The notes: generated from the letters alone by a model not told the origin. Positions 18,043 through 26,251 are shown, counted from the first letter of the stretch. The stretch: DNA of 64,000 nucleotides from VFMC01 sp963791635 (GCA_963791635.1 CAWBTC010000011.1:89394-153393); one strand, 5' to 3'. A program made the numbers and translations.

Positions 18043-18657
18043 TCACCCACCGACACGCCCGAGGACGACGAGCTCGGCGCGGAGGCGCTTCAACCCGTTC
18101 CTGATCCGACTCTTCACTGTGCCCTCGGGCTCGCCGAGCTCGGTCGCCACTTCCCGGTACGTACGACCGCCGAAGTACGCCAGCTCGACCGCTGCCCGCT
18201 CCCCAGGGTGGAGCTTCTCCATCGCTGTCCGGACATGCCCGGCGAGCGCGAGGTCCCAGACCGCTCGGTCCAGGTCGTAGCCGCTCTCAGCTGCCTCACG
18301 GGCGTCACGCTCTTCACGCTTGCGCCGCGACCCGTCCGAGCGAAGCACGTCGACCGAACGACTGTGGGCCTGGGCGAGCAGGAAGCTGCGCAGGCTGCCT
18401 CGCTCGGGATCGAACCGCTCGGGATGGTTCCACAGCCGCAGGAACACCTCTTGGACCACCTCTTCTGCTCGGGCCTGGTCGGAGAGGACGCGCTTGGCGA
18501 GGCCGAACACCGCACCTGCATGCCTTCGGTACACCTCGCCGAGCGCCTCTTGATGGAACCGCGCCAACGACAGGACGAGGCCCGGGTCGGAAGCGGCAGT
18601 CAGATCGTCGCGCACCCCCTCAGTACGGAGCAGGTGCGGATCTGGATCACGTGTCAT
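18043..18657 (-). CDS. ECF RNA polymerase sigma factor (SigK-like)
   Basis: A 204-residue group IV sigma factor. Region 2 covers ALGEVYRRHAGAVFGLAKRV to RSFLLAQAHSRSVDVLRS, and region 4 is LHPGERAAVELAYFGGRTYR followed by EVATELGEPEGTVKSRIRNG. It should direct transcription of a stress regulon when released from the membrane anti-sigma factor encoded next door. That anti-sigma gene is frameshifted, so the sigma factor may be constitutively free if the shift is real. The ATG overlaps the end of the methyltransferase gene by 11 bases, so all three are one transcript. Confidence 0.9.
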   Translation of the reverse strand: MTRDPDPHLLRTEGVRDDLTAASDPGLVLSLARFHQEALGEVYRRHAGAVFGLAKRVLSDQARAEEVVQEVFLRLWNHPERFDPERGSLRSFLLAQAHSRSVDVLRSDGSRRKREERDAREAAESGYDLDRAVWDLALAGHVRTAMEKLHPGERAAVELAYFGGRTYREVATELGEPEGTVKSRIRNGLKRLRAELVVLGRVGG

Positions 18658-19909
18658 GGTTCAGGCCCTGCGGGCGTGACGGTGCTTCCGGCATGACGGG
18701 CGAACGATCGAACCTGCCGACCACTTCCACATGATGGGTCTGCGGGAAGAGATCGAGCGAGACCGCCTGGGTGAGGTGGTAGCCGGCAGCAACGAGCAGG
18801 CCGGCGTCACGGGCGAACGCCACCGGATCGCAGCCCACCAGCAGCAGCATCGGCGCTCCGGTGGCGACCAGCACGTCGGTCGCCGCCCGGCCGAGTCCCT
18901 GCCGCGACGGATCGGCGATGACGACGTCGGCAGGATGCGGTGACCACTCCTCGATCGGGCTGCACACGATGTCGGCGTCGATGTCGGCCAGGTTCACGAC
19001 GGCATCGGCACAGGCAGCGGCCGACCCCTCCACCAACGTGACCGACCTGCGATGCCCACCATCGGCCGCCAAAGCTCCCGCGAACAGGCCGATGCCTCCG
19101 TACGCGTCGACGACGCGGCGAGCCCCGGCGAGCTCCTCACCGCCGAGATCACGGACGGTGCGCACCACCAACTCGGCCGCATCCGGTCCGGATTGGAAGA
19201 ACGCCTCGCCGCTCACGCGGAACCGTCGGCCCGCCACGTCTTCGTGCACCACCGCGCCCGGCCCCACGCCGACGTCGTCGGGCAGCCCCTCGGGCACGAC
19301 CTGCTCGCCCGGACGAGCCGCCGTCCACCACGCGCTCCGATCACCGGTGGCCGCGCTCACTCGTAGGGACACCTCATCGGCGCCGTGGAAGCGGGCCGTG
19401 TGCACGAGCTCGTCGAGGAGAGGATGAGCCACCAGGCAGCGATCGAGCGCGACCGGGTCGTTGGAGCGCGGACGGCGCAGTGCGACGCGACCCCGGCGAT
19501 CGACCGCCACCCGCATCGACGTCCTGTAGGCCCACGCCGGCACCGAGCCGCCGGCCATCACCGGTGCATCCGGCAGGCGCGCAGTGCGTCGCAACGCCTC
19601 GCGCACCACCTCGAGCTTCAGCTCCCACTGACGATCGGGATCGGCGTGCTGCCAGTCGCAGCCGCCGCATCCACGACGCCGAGCGGGACACGGCGGATCC
19701 ACTCGAAACGGCGAGGGTTCGAGCACCTCCACCACCTCACCGCGGGCGAAGTCGCGCTTCGCGCTCACGAGGCGTACTGCCACCTCCTCGGAGGGCAGCA
19801 CGCCGGGCACGAACACCACCCTTCCACCCGCTTCACGGGCAAGTCCATCGCCACCGGCCACCAGCTGTTCGATGTGCACGCGCACATGCTGCTGAGGAAC
19901 CGAGGCCAC
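18647..19909 (-). CDS. TrmA/RlmD-family RNA (uracil-C5) methyltransferase
   Basis: The 420-residue protein opens with a TRAM-like RNA-binding domain (VHIEQLVAGGDGLARE). It carries the iron-sulfur Cys set CPARRRGCGGCDWQH plus a later DRCLVAHP. A Rossmann methyltransferase domain follows (VVDAYGGIGLFAGAL, VVIADPSRQGL) with the catalytic LVGCDPVAFARD Cys near the C-terminus. It methylates C5 of a uridine in tRNA or 23S rRNA with SAM; which one is not certain. It is first in the sigma/anti-sigma transcript and diverges from rpe with 33 bases between starts. Confidence 0.88.
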   Translation of the reverse strand: MASVPQQHVRVHIEQLVAGGDGLAREAGGRVVFVPGVLPSEEVAVRLVSAKRDFARGEVVEVLEPSPFRVDPPCPARRRGCGGCDWQHADPDRQWELKLEVVREALRRTARLPDAPVMAGGSVPAWAYRTSMRVAVDRRGRVALRRPRSNDPVALDRCLVAHPLLDELVHTARFHGADEVSLRVSAATGDRSAWWTAARPGEQVVPEGLPDDVGVGPGAVVHEDVAGRRFRVSGEAFFQSGPDAAELVVRTVRDLGGEELAGARRVVDAYGGIGLFAGALAADGGHRRSVTLVEGSAAACADAVVNLADIDADIVCSPIEEWSPHPADVVIADPSRQGLGRAATDVLVATGAPMLLLVGCDPVAFARDAGLLVAAGYHLTQAVSLDLFPQTHHVEVVGRFDRSPVMPEAPSRPQGLNHDT

Positions 19910-19942
19910 GGCTCCAGCGTACGCACGGCTACCCTCGCTCGC

Positions 19943-20689
19943 GTGTCCGCCACCTCGCCCGCACCGTCTGTCCGCTCGTCAGCCCGCTCGTCGGCCAGCT
20001 CCTCAGCACCGCGCATCGAGATCGCCCCGAGCGTCCTGCCGGCCGACTTCGCCAAGCTGGGTGACGAGGTCGCCGCCCTCGAGGCGGCGGGTGTCGACCG
20101 CATCCAGTGGGACGTGATGGACGGCCAGTTCGTGCCGAACCTCACGTTCGGACCTGCCGTGATCGCGTCTGCTCGCAAGCACACCTCCCTGCCGTTCGAG
20201 GCACACCTGATGGTGTACACGCCCGACGTGATGGCCGCCGAGTACGTCGCAGCAGGATGCTCGCGGCTCATCGTCCACGTCGAGGCCTGCACACATCTCC
20301 ACCGCACGCTCGCCCACATCACGTCGCTCGGCGCGACCGCGTCGGTGGCGCTCAACCCCGCCACCCCGGCATCGTCGATCGCCCACGTGCTCGACCTCGT
20401 CGACATGGTCCTCGTGATGACGGTGAACCCCGGCTTCGGCGGCCAGGCCTACATCGCCACGATGGAACCGAAGATCCGCGAGGTGCGCGACATGATCGAG
20501 CGTGCCGGCCTCGGTGACCGGGTCGACCTCGAAGTCGACGGTGGCATCGGACCCGGCACCATCGCGGGCGCCGCTGCAGCCGGTGCGAACATCCTCGTGG
20601 CCGGGAGTGCGCTGTTCCGCGATCCGGAGGGTCTCGGTCACGCGGTGAGCGAGCTGCGAGCCGCGGCGACCTCCGCATTCAGCCGCTGA
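19943..20689 (+). CDS. rpe: Ribulose-phosphate 3-epimerase
   Basis: A TIM-barrel epimerase of 248 residues: IEIAPSVLPADFAKLGDEV, WDVMDGQFVPNLTFG (metal Asp), EAHLMVYTPD (metal His), VMTVNPGFGGQAY and LEVDGGIGPGTI are all present. It interconverts ribulose-5-P and xylulose-5-P in the pentose phosphate pathway. A Ser-rich N-terminal extension of about 24 residues follows the GTG at 19943; an internal start nearer to IEIAP is possible. The 3' end overlaps that of the convergent membrane-protein gene by 11 bases. Confidence 0.93.
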   Translation: MSATSPAPSVRSSARSSASSSAPRIEIAPSVLPADFAKLGDEVAALEAAGVDRIQWDVMDGQFVPNLTFGPAVIASARKHTSLPFEAHLMVYTPDVMAAEYVAAGCSRLIVHVEACTHLHRTLAHITSLGATASVALNPATPASSIAHVLDLVDMVLVMTVNPGFGGQAYIATMEPKIREVRDMIERAGLGDRVDLEVDGGIGPGTIAGAAAAGANILVAGSALFRDPEGLGHAVSELRAAATSAFSR

Positions 20690-21488
20690 TCGCCTCCGGA
20701 GGTCGGCTGATCTTGTCGAGCGCTTCCGTCGCGGCCTTGCGGCGCTGACGACGCGACGGACGGTCGGTGCTGCTGAGGTCGCGCAACGACCGGCCGAGCG
20801 CGAAGAACAGATGCTTCACGATCACCAGACCGAGCAGGACCAGGAACGCTGCGCCGACCGGGGCGAGGATCGCTCGCAGGATGCGCTTGTCGGCGTCCTT
20901 CAGCGGGGTGATCACGCCCGTCTCCACGCTCGAGCCGTCGAGCAACAAGGTGCGCACCGGCGTGTCCACTCGCGGGCAATCGACGTCGGCATCATCCGCC
21001 CCGGCGATCTCGTTGCCGCCGAACAGCGGCGCCGGGGCACGCACCGTGGAAGCGAGCACACGAACCTCCGAGTCGACGGCCGCACCGACGATGTAGCGCT
21101 GGCCGACAGCCAGGAAGCGCACCTCGTCGCCATAGCGCACGTCGATCATCCCGGCGACGGAGAAGCCCTCGATCGATCCCGACAGCACCTGTTCGACCTC
21201 GAATCGACCGGTGACTGCGTCATTGATGATCATCTTGCCGATGAACACCACCTGCTCGACCGCCGGCGCGGTACAGCCGGCCGGCACCGGGATGAGGCGC
21301 GAGCTCTCGGCGCCTTGGTCCTCGATCGGGGGCAGGGTGGGCACCGGCACCGGCACCGGCACAGGTTCGGGGAGCGAGCCCGCCGCGGCAGATCCACCGA
21401 ACGCCAGTCCGAACGCACCCGCCACCATGCCGACGACGACGACGCCGCGCGCCACACCGGCGCGAACGATCGATCGACGTGCTGTCAC
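20679..21488 (-). CDS. Secreted/membrane protein with signal peptide and C-terminal membrane helix
   Basis: A 269-residue protein. A signal peptide (VVVVGMVAGAFGLAFGGSAA) is followed by a Pro/Val dipeptide run and a beta-rich extracytoplasmic domain with three Cys. A single C-terminal membrane helix (ILAPVGAAFLVLLGLVIV) precedes a basic cytoplasmic tail. I do not recognise the family. The extracellular domain (GKMIINDAVTGRFEVEQVLS to RFLAVGQRYIVGAA) resembles small tissue-inhibitor/netrin-like beta barrels found in other actinobacterial membrane proteins, but this is only an impression. Confidence 0.6.
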   Translation of the reverse strand: MTARRSIVRAGVARGVVVVGMVAGAFGLAFGGSAAAGSLPEPVPVPVPVPTLPPIEDQGAESSRLIPVPAGCTAPAVEQVVFIGKMIINDAVTGRFEVEQVLSGSIEGFSVAGMIDVRYGDEVRFLAVGQRYIVGAAVDSEVRVLASTVRAPAPLFGGNEIAGADDADVDCPRVDTPVRTLLLDGSSVETGVITPLKDADKRILRAILAPVGAAFLVLLGLVIVKHLFFALGRSLRDLSSTDRPSRRQRRKAATEALDKISRPPEAISG

Positions 21489-21504
21489 GGCTGCGACGCT
21501 ACTG

Positions 21505-21592
21505 ACCCGCCCGGCCCGGCGGGTGGCAGGCCCGGCGGGTGGCAGGCCCGGCCGGTGGCAGGCCCGGCCGGTGGCAGGCCCGGCGGGGTGGC
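21505..21592. repeat. Intergenic GC-rich tandem repeat
   Basis: Four to five head-to-tail copies of a unit of about 16 bases (core GGTGGCAGGCCCGGC) fill the gap between two minus-strand genes. Single-base C/G variants separate copies. With its GGCC-rich units the stretch can form alternative hairpins. It may act on the transcript end of the enoyl-CoA hydratase's upstream neighbour, but no function is shown. Confidence 0.75.
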
Positions 21593-21593
21593 G

Positions 21594-22367
21594 TCAGCGA
21601 CCCTCGAACGTCGGCGACCGCTTCTCCACGAACGCACGGATCGCTTCGGCCGTGTCCTGGGTGGAGAAGTTCACCGTCTGCGCCGCGCCCTCGTCGTCGA
21701 GTGCCTCCTCGAGGGTCACGTTCATCGAGTTGTTGAGCATCCGCTTCGTCATCGCGACCGCGAGCGGCGGGCCCGCGGCCAAGCGCCGTGCCCAGTCGTC
21801 GACGAAGTCATCGAGCTCAGCGTCGTCGATCACACGGTTCACCAGACCGATGCGCTCGGCCTCGGCTGCATCGATGATGTCGGCGAAGAACGCGAGCTCC
21901 TTGGCACGGTGCAAGCCCACGCGCCGGGGCAACACCCAGGTACCACCGAAGTCGACCGACAGCCCGCGTCTGGCAAAGATCTCCGAGAAGCGGGCGGTGG
22001 TCGATGCCACGACGAGGTCGCAACCGAGCGCCATGTTGCACCCCGCCCCGACGGCCACTCCTCGGACCTTGGCGATCACGGGCTGCGGCAGACGGGCGAG
22101 TGCGAGGCACACGTCGGCGACATGGCGCATGGCCGCCAATTGGTGCACCTGCGGGCCGTCACCGCGGGCAGTGAGGTCGGCGCCCGAGCAGAACGCTCCC
22201 CCGGCGCCGGTGATCACGACGGCGCGGTCGGTGCCGCTGGCGCCGATCTCGCGGAACGTTGCGAGCAATTCGTCCCACATCACGCCGTTGATCGCATTCT
22301 TCTTCTCGGGCCGGTTGAGCGTGATCGTGACGATGCCGTCGGTGCGCTGGACGTCGATGGTTTCCAC
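21594..22367 (-). CDS. Enoyl-CoA hydratase/isomerase
   Basis: The 257-residue crotonase-fold protein contains TITLNRPEKKNAIN, the oxyanion-hole segments GAFCSGADLTA and VAVGAGCNMALGCDLVVAS, and FGGTWVLPRRVGLHRAKELA. It hydrates or isomerises an enoyl-CoA in fatty acid breakdown. The catalytic Glu pair of canonical hydratases is not complete (the first position is Asn in GCNMALG), so isomerase or another crotonase reaction is possible. The start is a GTG at 22367; a much longer upstream frame is only an open shadow. Confidence 0.85.
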   Translation of the reverse strand: METIDVQRTDGIVTITLNRPEKKNAINGVMWDELLATFREIGASGTDRAVVITGAGGAFCSGADLTARGDGPQVHQLAAMRHVADVCLALARLPQPVIAKVRGVAVGAGCNMALGCDLVVASTTARFSEIFARRGLSVDFGGTWVLPRRVGLHRAKELAFFADIIDAAEAERIGLVNRVIDDAELDDFVDDWARRLAAGPPLAVAMTKRMLNNSMNVTLEEALDDEGAAQTVNFSTQDTAEAIRAFVEKRSPTFEGR

Positions 22368-22394
22368 GCACGGCGACGCTACCCACCGACACCC

Positions 22395-22443
22395 GGCCAC
22401 CCGCCATCGGCCGATGGTCGTCGGCCGATGGTCGTCGGCCAAT
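22395..22443. repeat. Intergenic tandem repeat, three copies of about 14 bases
   Basis: The core GATGGTCGTCGGCC occurs three times head to tail between the divergent hydratase and small membrane-protein genes, with a one-base change in the last copy. It lies in the shared promoter region, so copy-number change could alter spacing. Confidence 0.7.
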
Positions 22444-22496
22444 GGTCGTCGCGGCACAGGGCCGCCCCCGACGGCTGACGTTAGGCTCGGAGCGCA

Positions 22497-22970
22497 ATGG
22501 CTCTCTCTCGCAAGCGACTCGGTCTGGCAGCGATCGCGGTTCTCGCCTACGGGCTCATCCTCGTGGTGGCGTGGGCGAGCCGGCCGATCGAAGATTCGGT
22601 TCCTGTCGGGATGGATTGGTCGCCCACGGTGCTCGTGCCGCCCAAGCCGCAACAACTCGTGTCCCAGCGCGTGGAGTGCAACAACGTGTTCGCCGGCGAT
22701 CCACGGCCGGATGAGCCGCTGCCGACCCTCACCGAGCAGCCCAAGGACAGGCCCGCCCTCGCCTTTCAGCGCGAACCCTGCAAGCTGGCCCACGCCGACG
22801 CCCAGCGGAACCTCGTGATCAACTCCATCGTCCTGATCGCCGCGCTCGCCGCACTCGGGTTCCTGGCACGCCGATCGAGGCGCGCCGACGGTGACTCCCC
22901 CATCACCGCACCCAGCACCGCGCCCAACACCGCGCCCAACACCGCCACCCGCAGCACCACGGTCGGCTGA
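22497..22970 (+). CDS. Small membrane protein, two predicted helices
   Basis: The 157-residue protein has an N-terminal helix (GLAAIAVLAYGLILVVAW) and a second near residue 115 (LVINSIVLIAALAALGFLA). Between them lies an extracytoplasmic loop with two Cys (VECNNVF, EPCKLAH) that could form a disulfide. The tail is Thr/Ala/Pro-rich with a short NTAP repeat. I do not recognise the family. It is followed four bases later by another tiny membrane gene, suggesting one transcript. Confidence 0.6.
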   Translation: MALSRKRLGLAAIAVLAYGLILVVAWASRPIEDSVPVGMDWSPTVLVPPKPQQLVSQRVECNNVFAGDPRPDEPLPTLTEQPKDRPALAFQREPCKLAHADAQRNLVINSIVLIAALAALGFLARRSRRADGDSPITAPSTAPNTAPNTATRSTTVG

Positions 22971-22974
22971 GGTC

Positions 22975-23085
22975 ATGGGATTCAACCCGAACCGACGGCG
23001 TGTCGCCCGCCGAAGCGACATCGTCTTCGTCATCGCTGCGGTCGTCGCGGTCGTCGCTCTCCTGGCCTGGACCGCGTTCGGCTGA
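22975..23085 (+). CDS. 36-residue single-helix membrane protein
   Basis: An ATG at 22975, preceded by GAGG in the end of the previous gene, opens a 36-residue peptide: a basic N-terminus (NPNRRRVARRSD) and one helix (IVFVIAAVVAVVALLAWTAF). The charge pattern puts the N-terminus inside. It is too short for family assignment, but spacing, ribosome site and composition make it a believable gene co-transcribed with its neighbour. Confidence 0.6.
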   Translation: MGFNPNRRRVARRSDIVFVIAAVVAVVALLAWTAFG

Positions 23086-23116
23086 CGCCGCGCCAGCACC
23101 GCCCGTGCCCGCGACC

Positions 23117-23560
23117 TCAGAAGGCGTGAGGGATCACCTCGAGCTGCGTTCCGGTGATGGCGACCACGTCGAAGCGCATGTCGCCTCGCCGGTCGGGATG
23201 GTCGGCGAACCAGCGGGCGGCGAGCAAACGCAGCGTGTGCTGCTTGTGCTCGTCCACCGCTGCCGACGCCGAGCCGAACCGGTCACTCGCCCTCGCCTTC
23301 ACCTCCACGAAGACCACCACCTCGCCATCGGCCACGACGAGGTCGAGTTCGCCACGCTCGCAGCGCCAGTTGCGGTCGAGCACCTCACACCCCCGTCGCT
23401 CGTACCACACCGCCGCTTGCGCCTCGCCCCATCGGCCCAGCGCCTGATTCGTCGCGCCCCGTGGGTTCTTCTGGGCCGGGTTCTTCTGGGCCGGGTTCTT
23501 CTGGGCCGGGTTCTTCTGGGCCGGGTTCTTCTGGGCCGAGTTCTTTGGTCCCGAGTTCAT
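23117..23560 (-). CDS. yraN: YraN-family (UPF0102) nuclease-fold protein with repeat N-terminus
   Basis: Residues from about 35 on match the YraN family: LGRWGEAQAAVWYERRGCEV, RGELDLVVADGEVVVFVEVK (the PD-(D/E)xK-like core with D and ExK) and HTLRLLAARWF. The family is tied to the rplS/DUF2469 neighbourhood in actinobacteria. Here the N-terminus carries five copies of a PAQKN pentapeptide encoded by a 15-base repeat, making it about 25-30 residues longer than usual. The native start could be inside or after the repeat. The role is unsettled; Holliday-junction or DNA-end processing has been suggested for the fold. Confidence 0.82.
   Translation of the reverse strand: MNSGPKNSAQKNPAQKNPAQKNPAQKNPAQKNPRGATNQALGRWGEAQAAVWYERRGCEVLDRNWRCERGELDLVVADGEVVVFVEVKARASDRFGSASAAVDEHKQHTLRLLAARWFADHPDRRGDMRFDVVAITGTQLEVIPHAF
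23463..23540 (-). repeat. 15-base tandem repeat in the 5' part of yraN
   Basis: Five perfect head-to-tail copies (plus-strand unit GGGTTCTTCTGGGCC) encode (PAQKN)5. The period is a multiple of three, so gain or loss of units would change protein length without breaking the frame. Confidence 0.9.
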
Positions 23561-23654
23561 CGCGCACCTCTCACGTCAGGGCCGCAGCGTGTTTGACGGC
23601 GGCCGTGCTGCAATCGGGGGATGCGCCGGTAGTCAATCCAACGACGGACGGGAA

Positions 23655-23702
23655 TCCTCAGCCGGTCACCAGCCGGTCGTCAGCCGGTCGTCAGCCGGTC
23701 GG
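23655..23702. repeat. 11-base tandem repeat at the 3' end of the MBL hydrolase gene
   Basis: The unit CAGCCGGTCGT occurs about four times and runs across the minus-strand stop codon at 23691-23693. The repeat therefore supplies the last residues and stop of the MBL-fold gene. An 11-base period is not frame-neutral, so a change in copy number would change the C-terminus. Confidence 0.75.
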
Positions 23703-24575
23703 GCCAGCAGGCCGCCGTGAACGACCGCCGAGCGAGATCACGGTGCGCTCGACAGCGACCTCGACGATCGGGCCGTCGTCGACGCGGAGCTGCTCGCCCA
23801 TCGCCATCACCTGAACATCGGTTCGCGACGGGTCGTGATGGAACAGCAGCACTCGATCGACGTCACACGCACGTCCGAGTGTGACCGCGTAGTTCGCCGC
23901 GGCATGTCCCCAGTCGCGCCGTGCCGGCAGCTCGTGCTCGGTGTACTGAGCGTCGTGGATCAGCAGGTCGACGCCGTCGGCCAGTTCCATCGCCGCCGGA
24001 TGCAGCTCGCCGAGGCCATCCTCACCAGGACCGATGTCGTGGGGTGAGTGATCGGAGAGATACGCGAGCGACGAGCGGCCGTCAGAGATGCGCAGGCCCA
24101 TCGTGCGCCCGCCCTTGTGAGGGATCTCCCGTGCCAACACGGTGAAGCCCTCGGTCTCGAACACGCCCTCTTCGTAGGCCTCGAACGTCCACTCGCCCCG
24201 GAGATCGCTCGGCACGATCGGGAACATCGGTGGCGACATCGCCCGCATCAACAGCGTCTCGGCATCTTCGCCCTGCTCCGGGAGCATCAGCCGCACCCGT
24301 GAGTCGGGACGGTCTCCGGCCGCGAAGAACGGCAGTCCCATCATGTGGTCCCAGTGGAGGTGGCCGAGCAGCAAGGTGCCCACGAACGCCTCGCCCCCGA
24401 GCACCTTCGACAGGTGGCGCAGCCCCGTTCCAGCATCGAGGACGAGCGACGGGCGTTCGTCGGGATCGTGGCCCACCGCCACGCACGACGTGTGCCCACC
24501 GACCCGAGCGAACTGCTCCCCGGGAGCGGGGGTCGATCCACGCACTCCGCATACATGCACCTGCACCCGGCGCAC
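23691..24575 (-). CDS. Metallo-beta-lactamase-fold hydrolase
   Basis: A 294-residue MBL-fold protein with the metal motif HLHWDHMMG near residue 73, a SDHSP segment, DLLIHDAQY and LFHHDPSRTD supplying further metal His/Asp. The N-terminal VHVCGVRGSTPAPGEQFARV matches phosphodiesterase-like cyclic-nucleotide or RNase Z-related hydrolases rather than beta-lactamases. Substrate unknown. It sits between DUF2469 and yraN. Confidence 0.85.
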   Translation of the reverse strand: MRRVQVHVCGVRGSTPAPGEQFARVGGHTSCVAVGHDPDERPSLVLDAGTGLRHLSKVLGGEAFVGTLLLGHLHWDHMMGLPFFAAGDRPDSRVRLMLPEQGEDAETLLMRAMSPPMFPIVPSDLRGEWTFEAYEEGVFETEGFTVLAREIPHKGGRTMGLRISDGRSSLAYLSDHSPHDIGPGEDGLGELHPAAMELADGVDLLIHDAQYTEHELPARRDWGHAAANYAVTLGRACDVDRVLLFHHDPSRTDVQVMAMGEQLRVDDGPIVEVAVERTVISLGGRSRRPAGPTG

Positions 24576-24632
24576 GCTACAGCAACCTGCCTCGGCACCG
24601 ATGCGAGTGCGAGCAGCTCCTCGCGAGTGCGA

Positions 24633-24950
24633 CTAGATGCTGAGATCGGGGATGGGGAGCTCCTCGACGTTGACGTCCTTGAAGGTCAGCACCCGGACCT
24701 TCGGGACGAACCGGCTCTTGCGGTACATGTCCCACACCCACGCATCAGTGAGCTCGACCTCGATCACCGGACGAGTGCTGTCACCCGTCACATTGAGCTT
24801 GACGTCGTTGGCGAGATAGAACCGCCGCTCGGTTTCGACGGCGTACTTGAACATGCCCGCGACGTCTTGATACTCCTGTGCGAGCTTCAGTTCTCGTTCG
24901 GCCTCGAAGTTCTCGAGATCGTCGGAACTCACCGGGAGCCCATCACGCAC
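24633..24950 (-). CDS. DUF2469 actinobacterial conserved protein
   Basis: The 105-residue protein contains LENFEAERELKLAQEYQDV, VETERRFYLANDVKLNV, LTDAWVWDMYRKSRFVPKVR and VLTFKDVNVEEL. This is the highly conserved DUF2469 sequence found next to rnhB/yraN in actinobacteria. It is acidic and cytosolic, with no known function. A GGAGG site precedes the GTG at 24950; an internal GTG at 24932 (VSSDDLENF) fits the family start better but lacks a ribosome site. Confidence 0.85.
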   Translation of the reverse strand: MRDGLPVSSDDLENFEAERELKLAQEYQDVAGMFKYAVETERRFYLANDVKLNVTGDSTRPVIEVELTDAWVWDMYRKSRFVPKVRVLTFKDVNVEELPIPDLSI

Positions 24951-25011
24951 GTCATCAGGACCTCCGAGGCGCGACCATCACGGACCAGGGGCCAAACGGC
25001 CACAGGATGCG

Positions 25012-25359
25012 TCAGCGGTCGCGCTTTTCGCGGATCTTGGCAGCCTTGCCCGAACGGTCGCGCAAGTAGTACAGCTTGGCGCGACGCACATCGCCACGGC
25101 GGACGACCTCGAGCTTGGCGACCGTGGGGGTGTGCACCGGAAAGGTGCGCTCCACGCCGACGCCGTAGCTGATCTTGCGGACGGTGTAGGTCTCGGCCAC
25201 GCCACTGCCCTGGCGGCGGATGACGTTGCCCTGGAAGACCTGGACGCGCTCCTTGTTGCCTTCCACGACCTTCACGTGGACCTTGACCTCGTCGCCGGGC
25301 CCGAACGTGGGCACATCGGTGCGGAGGTACTGGTTGTCGACGAGATCGGTGGACTTCAT
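25012..25359 (-). CDS. rplS: 50S ribosomal protein L19
   Basis: The 115-residue protein shows the L19 core: PGDEVKVHVKVVEGNKERVQ, FQGNVIRRQGSGVAETYTVR, KISYGVGVERTFPVHTP and RRGDVRRAKLYYLRDRSGKA. It lies at the 30S-50S interface. It is downstream of trmD, its usual neighbour, 37 bases away on the same strand. Confidence 0.97.
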   Translation of the reverse strand: MKSTDLVDNQYLRTDVPTFGPGDEVKVHVKVVEGNKERVQVFQGNVIRRQGSGVAETYTVRKISYGVGVERTFPVHTPTVAKLEVVRRGDVRRAKLYYLRDRSGKAAKIREKRDR

Positions 25360-25396
25360 GGCGCGAACATCCTGCAGGCCTGGAGAAATGGAACAG

Positions 25397-26251
25397 CTAA
25401 GGATAGGCGACGGAGGGGAACTCTTCCAACAGGCGCCGATCGACATCCGAGAGACCGCCGCGAGCCTCGACGAGGTCGGGGCGAGAGCGGATGGTGCGGT
25501 ACAGCCGTTGCGCCTGACGCCAGCGCTCCACCTTCGCGTGATCGCCGCCGCGCAACACGTCGGGGATCACCCAGCCCCGGTACTCGCCAGGTCGGGTGTA
25601 CTGGGGCTCCTCGAGCAGGCCGTCGGCACCGAAGCTCTCGGTCACCGGGCTCGCCGCGTTGCCCATCGCTCCGGGCAACAGACGAGCCACAGCCTCGATG
25701 ACCAGGCACGCAGCAACTTCTCCCCCGCTCAGCACCACATCACCGACGCTGAGCTCGCCGTCCACGAGGTGCTCGCGCACACGATGGTCGATTCCCTCGT
25801 AGCGGCCGCACAGCAGACTGAAGCCAGAGCCGTCGGACGTCGACAAGGCACGGTCAGCCAGGTCGGCACGGTCAGCCAGGTCGGCACGGTCGGCACGGTC
25901 AGCCAGGTCGGCACGGTCAGCCAGGTCGGCACGGTCGGCACGGTCGGCGAGCTCGTGGGCCATCGCCTGATCGAAGCGGCGGCCACCGGGGCCGAGCAGG
26001 AACAACGGGCGTGGCGGCTCGGCGGCCTCGACCGAGGCGAAGATCGGCTCCGGCTTCATCACCATGCCGGCGCCGCCACCGAACGGGGAGTCGTCGACCG
26101 TGCGGTGCAGGTCGGTGGTGTGCTCACGCAGGTCGTGGAGGCGCAGATCGAGCACGCCGTTCGTGCGGCACTTGCCAAGCAGACTCTCGGAACAGAAGCC
26201 GTCAACCAGACCCGGGAAGATGGTGAACACGTCGATCCGCAAGATGCGCAC
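25397..26251 (-). CDS. trmD: tRNA (guanine-N1)-methyltransferase with a repeat insertion
   Basis: The 284-residue enzyme methylates G37 of tRNAs with SAM and prevents frameshifting. Family motifs are intact: IDVFTIFPGLVDGF, SPFGGGAGMVMKPEPIF, LLCGRYEGIDHRVREHL, SVGDVVLSGGEVAA (trefoil knot) and LPGAMGNAASPVTESF. Between the motif GGRRFDQAMAHELA and LLCGRYEG, where most TrmDs have about 5-8 residues, this one has an insert of roughly 40 residues made of ADRADL/ADR repeats. That brings the length above the usual 230-250. The insert sits in a loop before the SAM-binding knot strand and is probably solvent-exposed. GTG start at 26251. Confidence 0.93.
   Translation of the reverse strand: MRILRIDVFTIFPGLVDGFCSESLLGKCRTNGVLDLRLHDLREHTTDLHRTVDDSPFGGGAGMVMKPEPIFASVEAAEPPRPLFLLGPGGRRFDQAMAHELADRADRADLADRADLADRADRADLADRADLADRALSTSDGSGFSLLCGRYEGIDHRVREHLVDGELSVGDVVLSGGEVAACLVIEAVARLLPGAMGNAASPVTESFGADGLLEEPQYTRPGEYRGWVIPDVLRGGDHAKVERWRQAQRLYRTIRSRPDLVEARGGLSDVDRRLLEEFPSVAYP
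25849..25948 (-). repeat. Tandem 9/18-base repeat inside trmD
   Basis: Alternating 9-base units encode (ADR) and (ADL) triplets for about 33 residues, roughly residues 102-134 of TrmD. The unit length keeps frame. It looks like a recently expanded minisatellite inside an essential gene. Confidence 0.9.

Noticed and set aside
22368..23099. A 501-codon extended frame for the enoyl-CoA hydratase
   Set aside because: The added part runs antisense through two small plus-strand membrane genes; the crotonase fold begins at the GTG at 22367.
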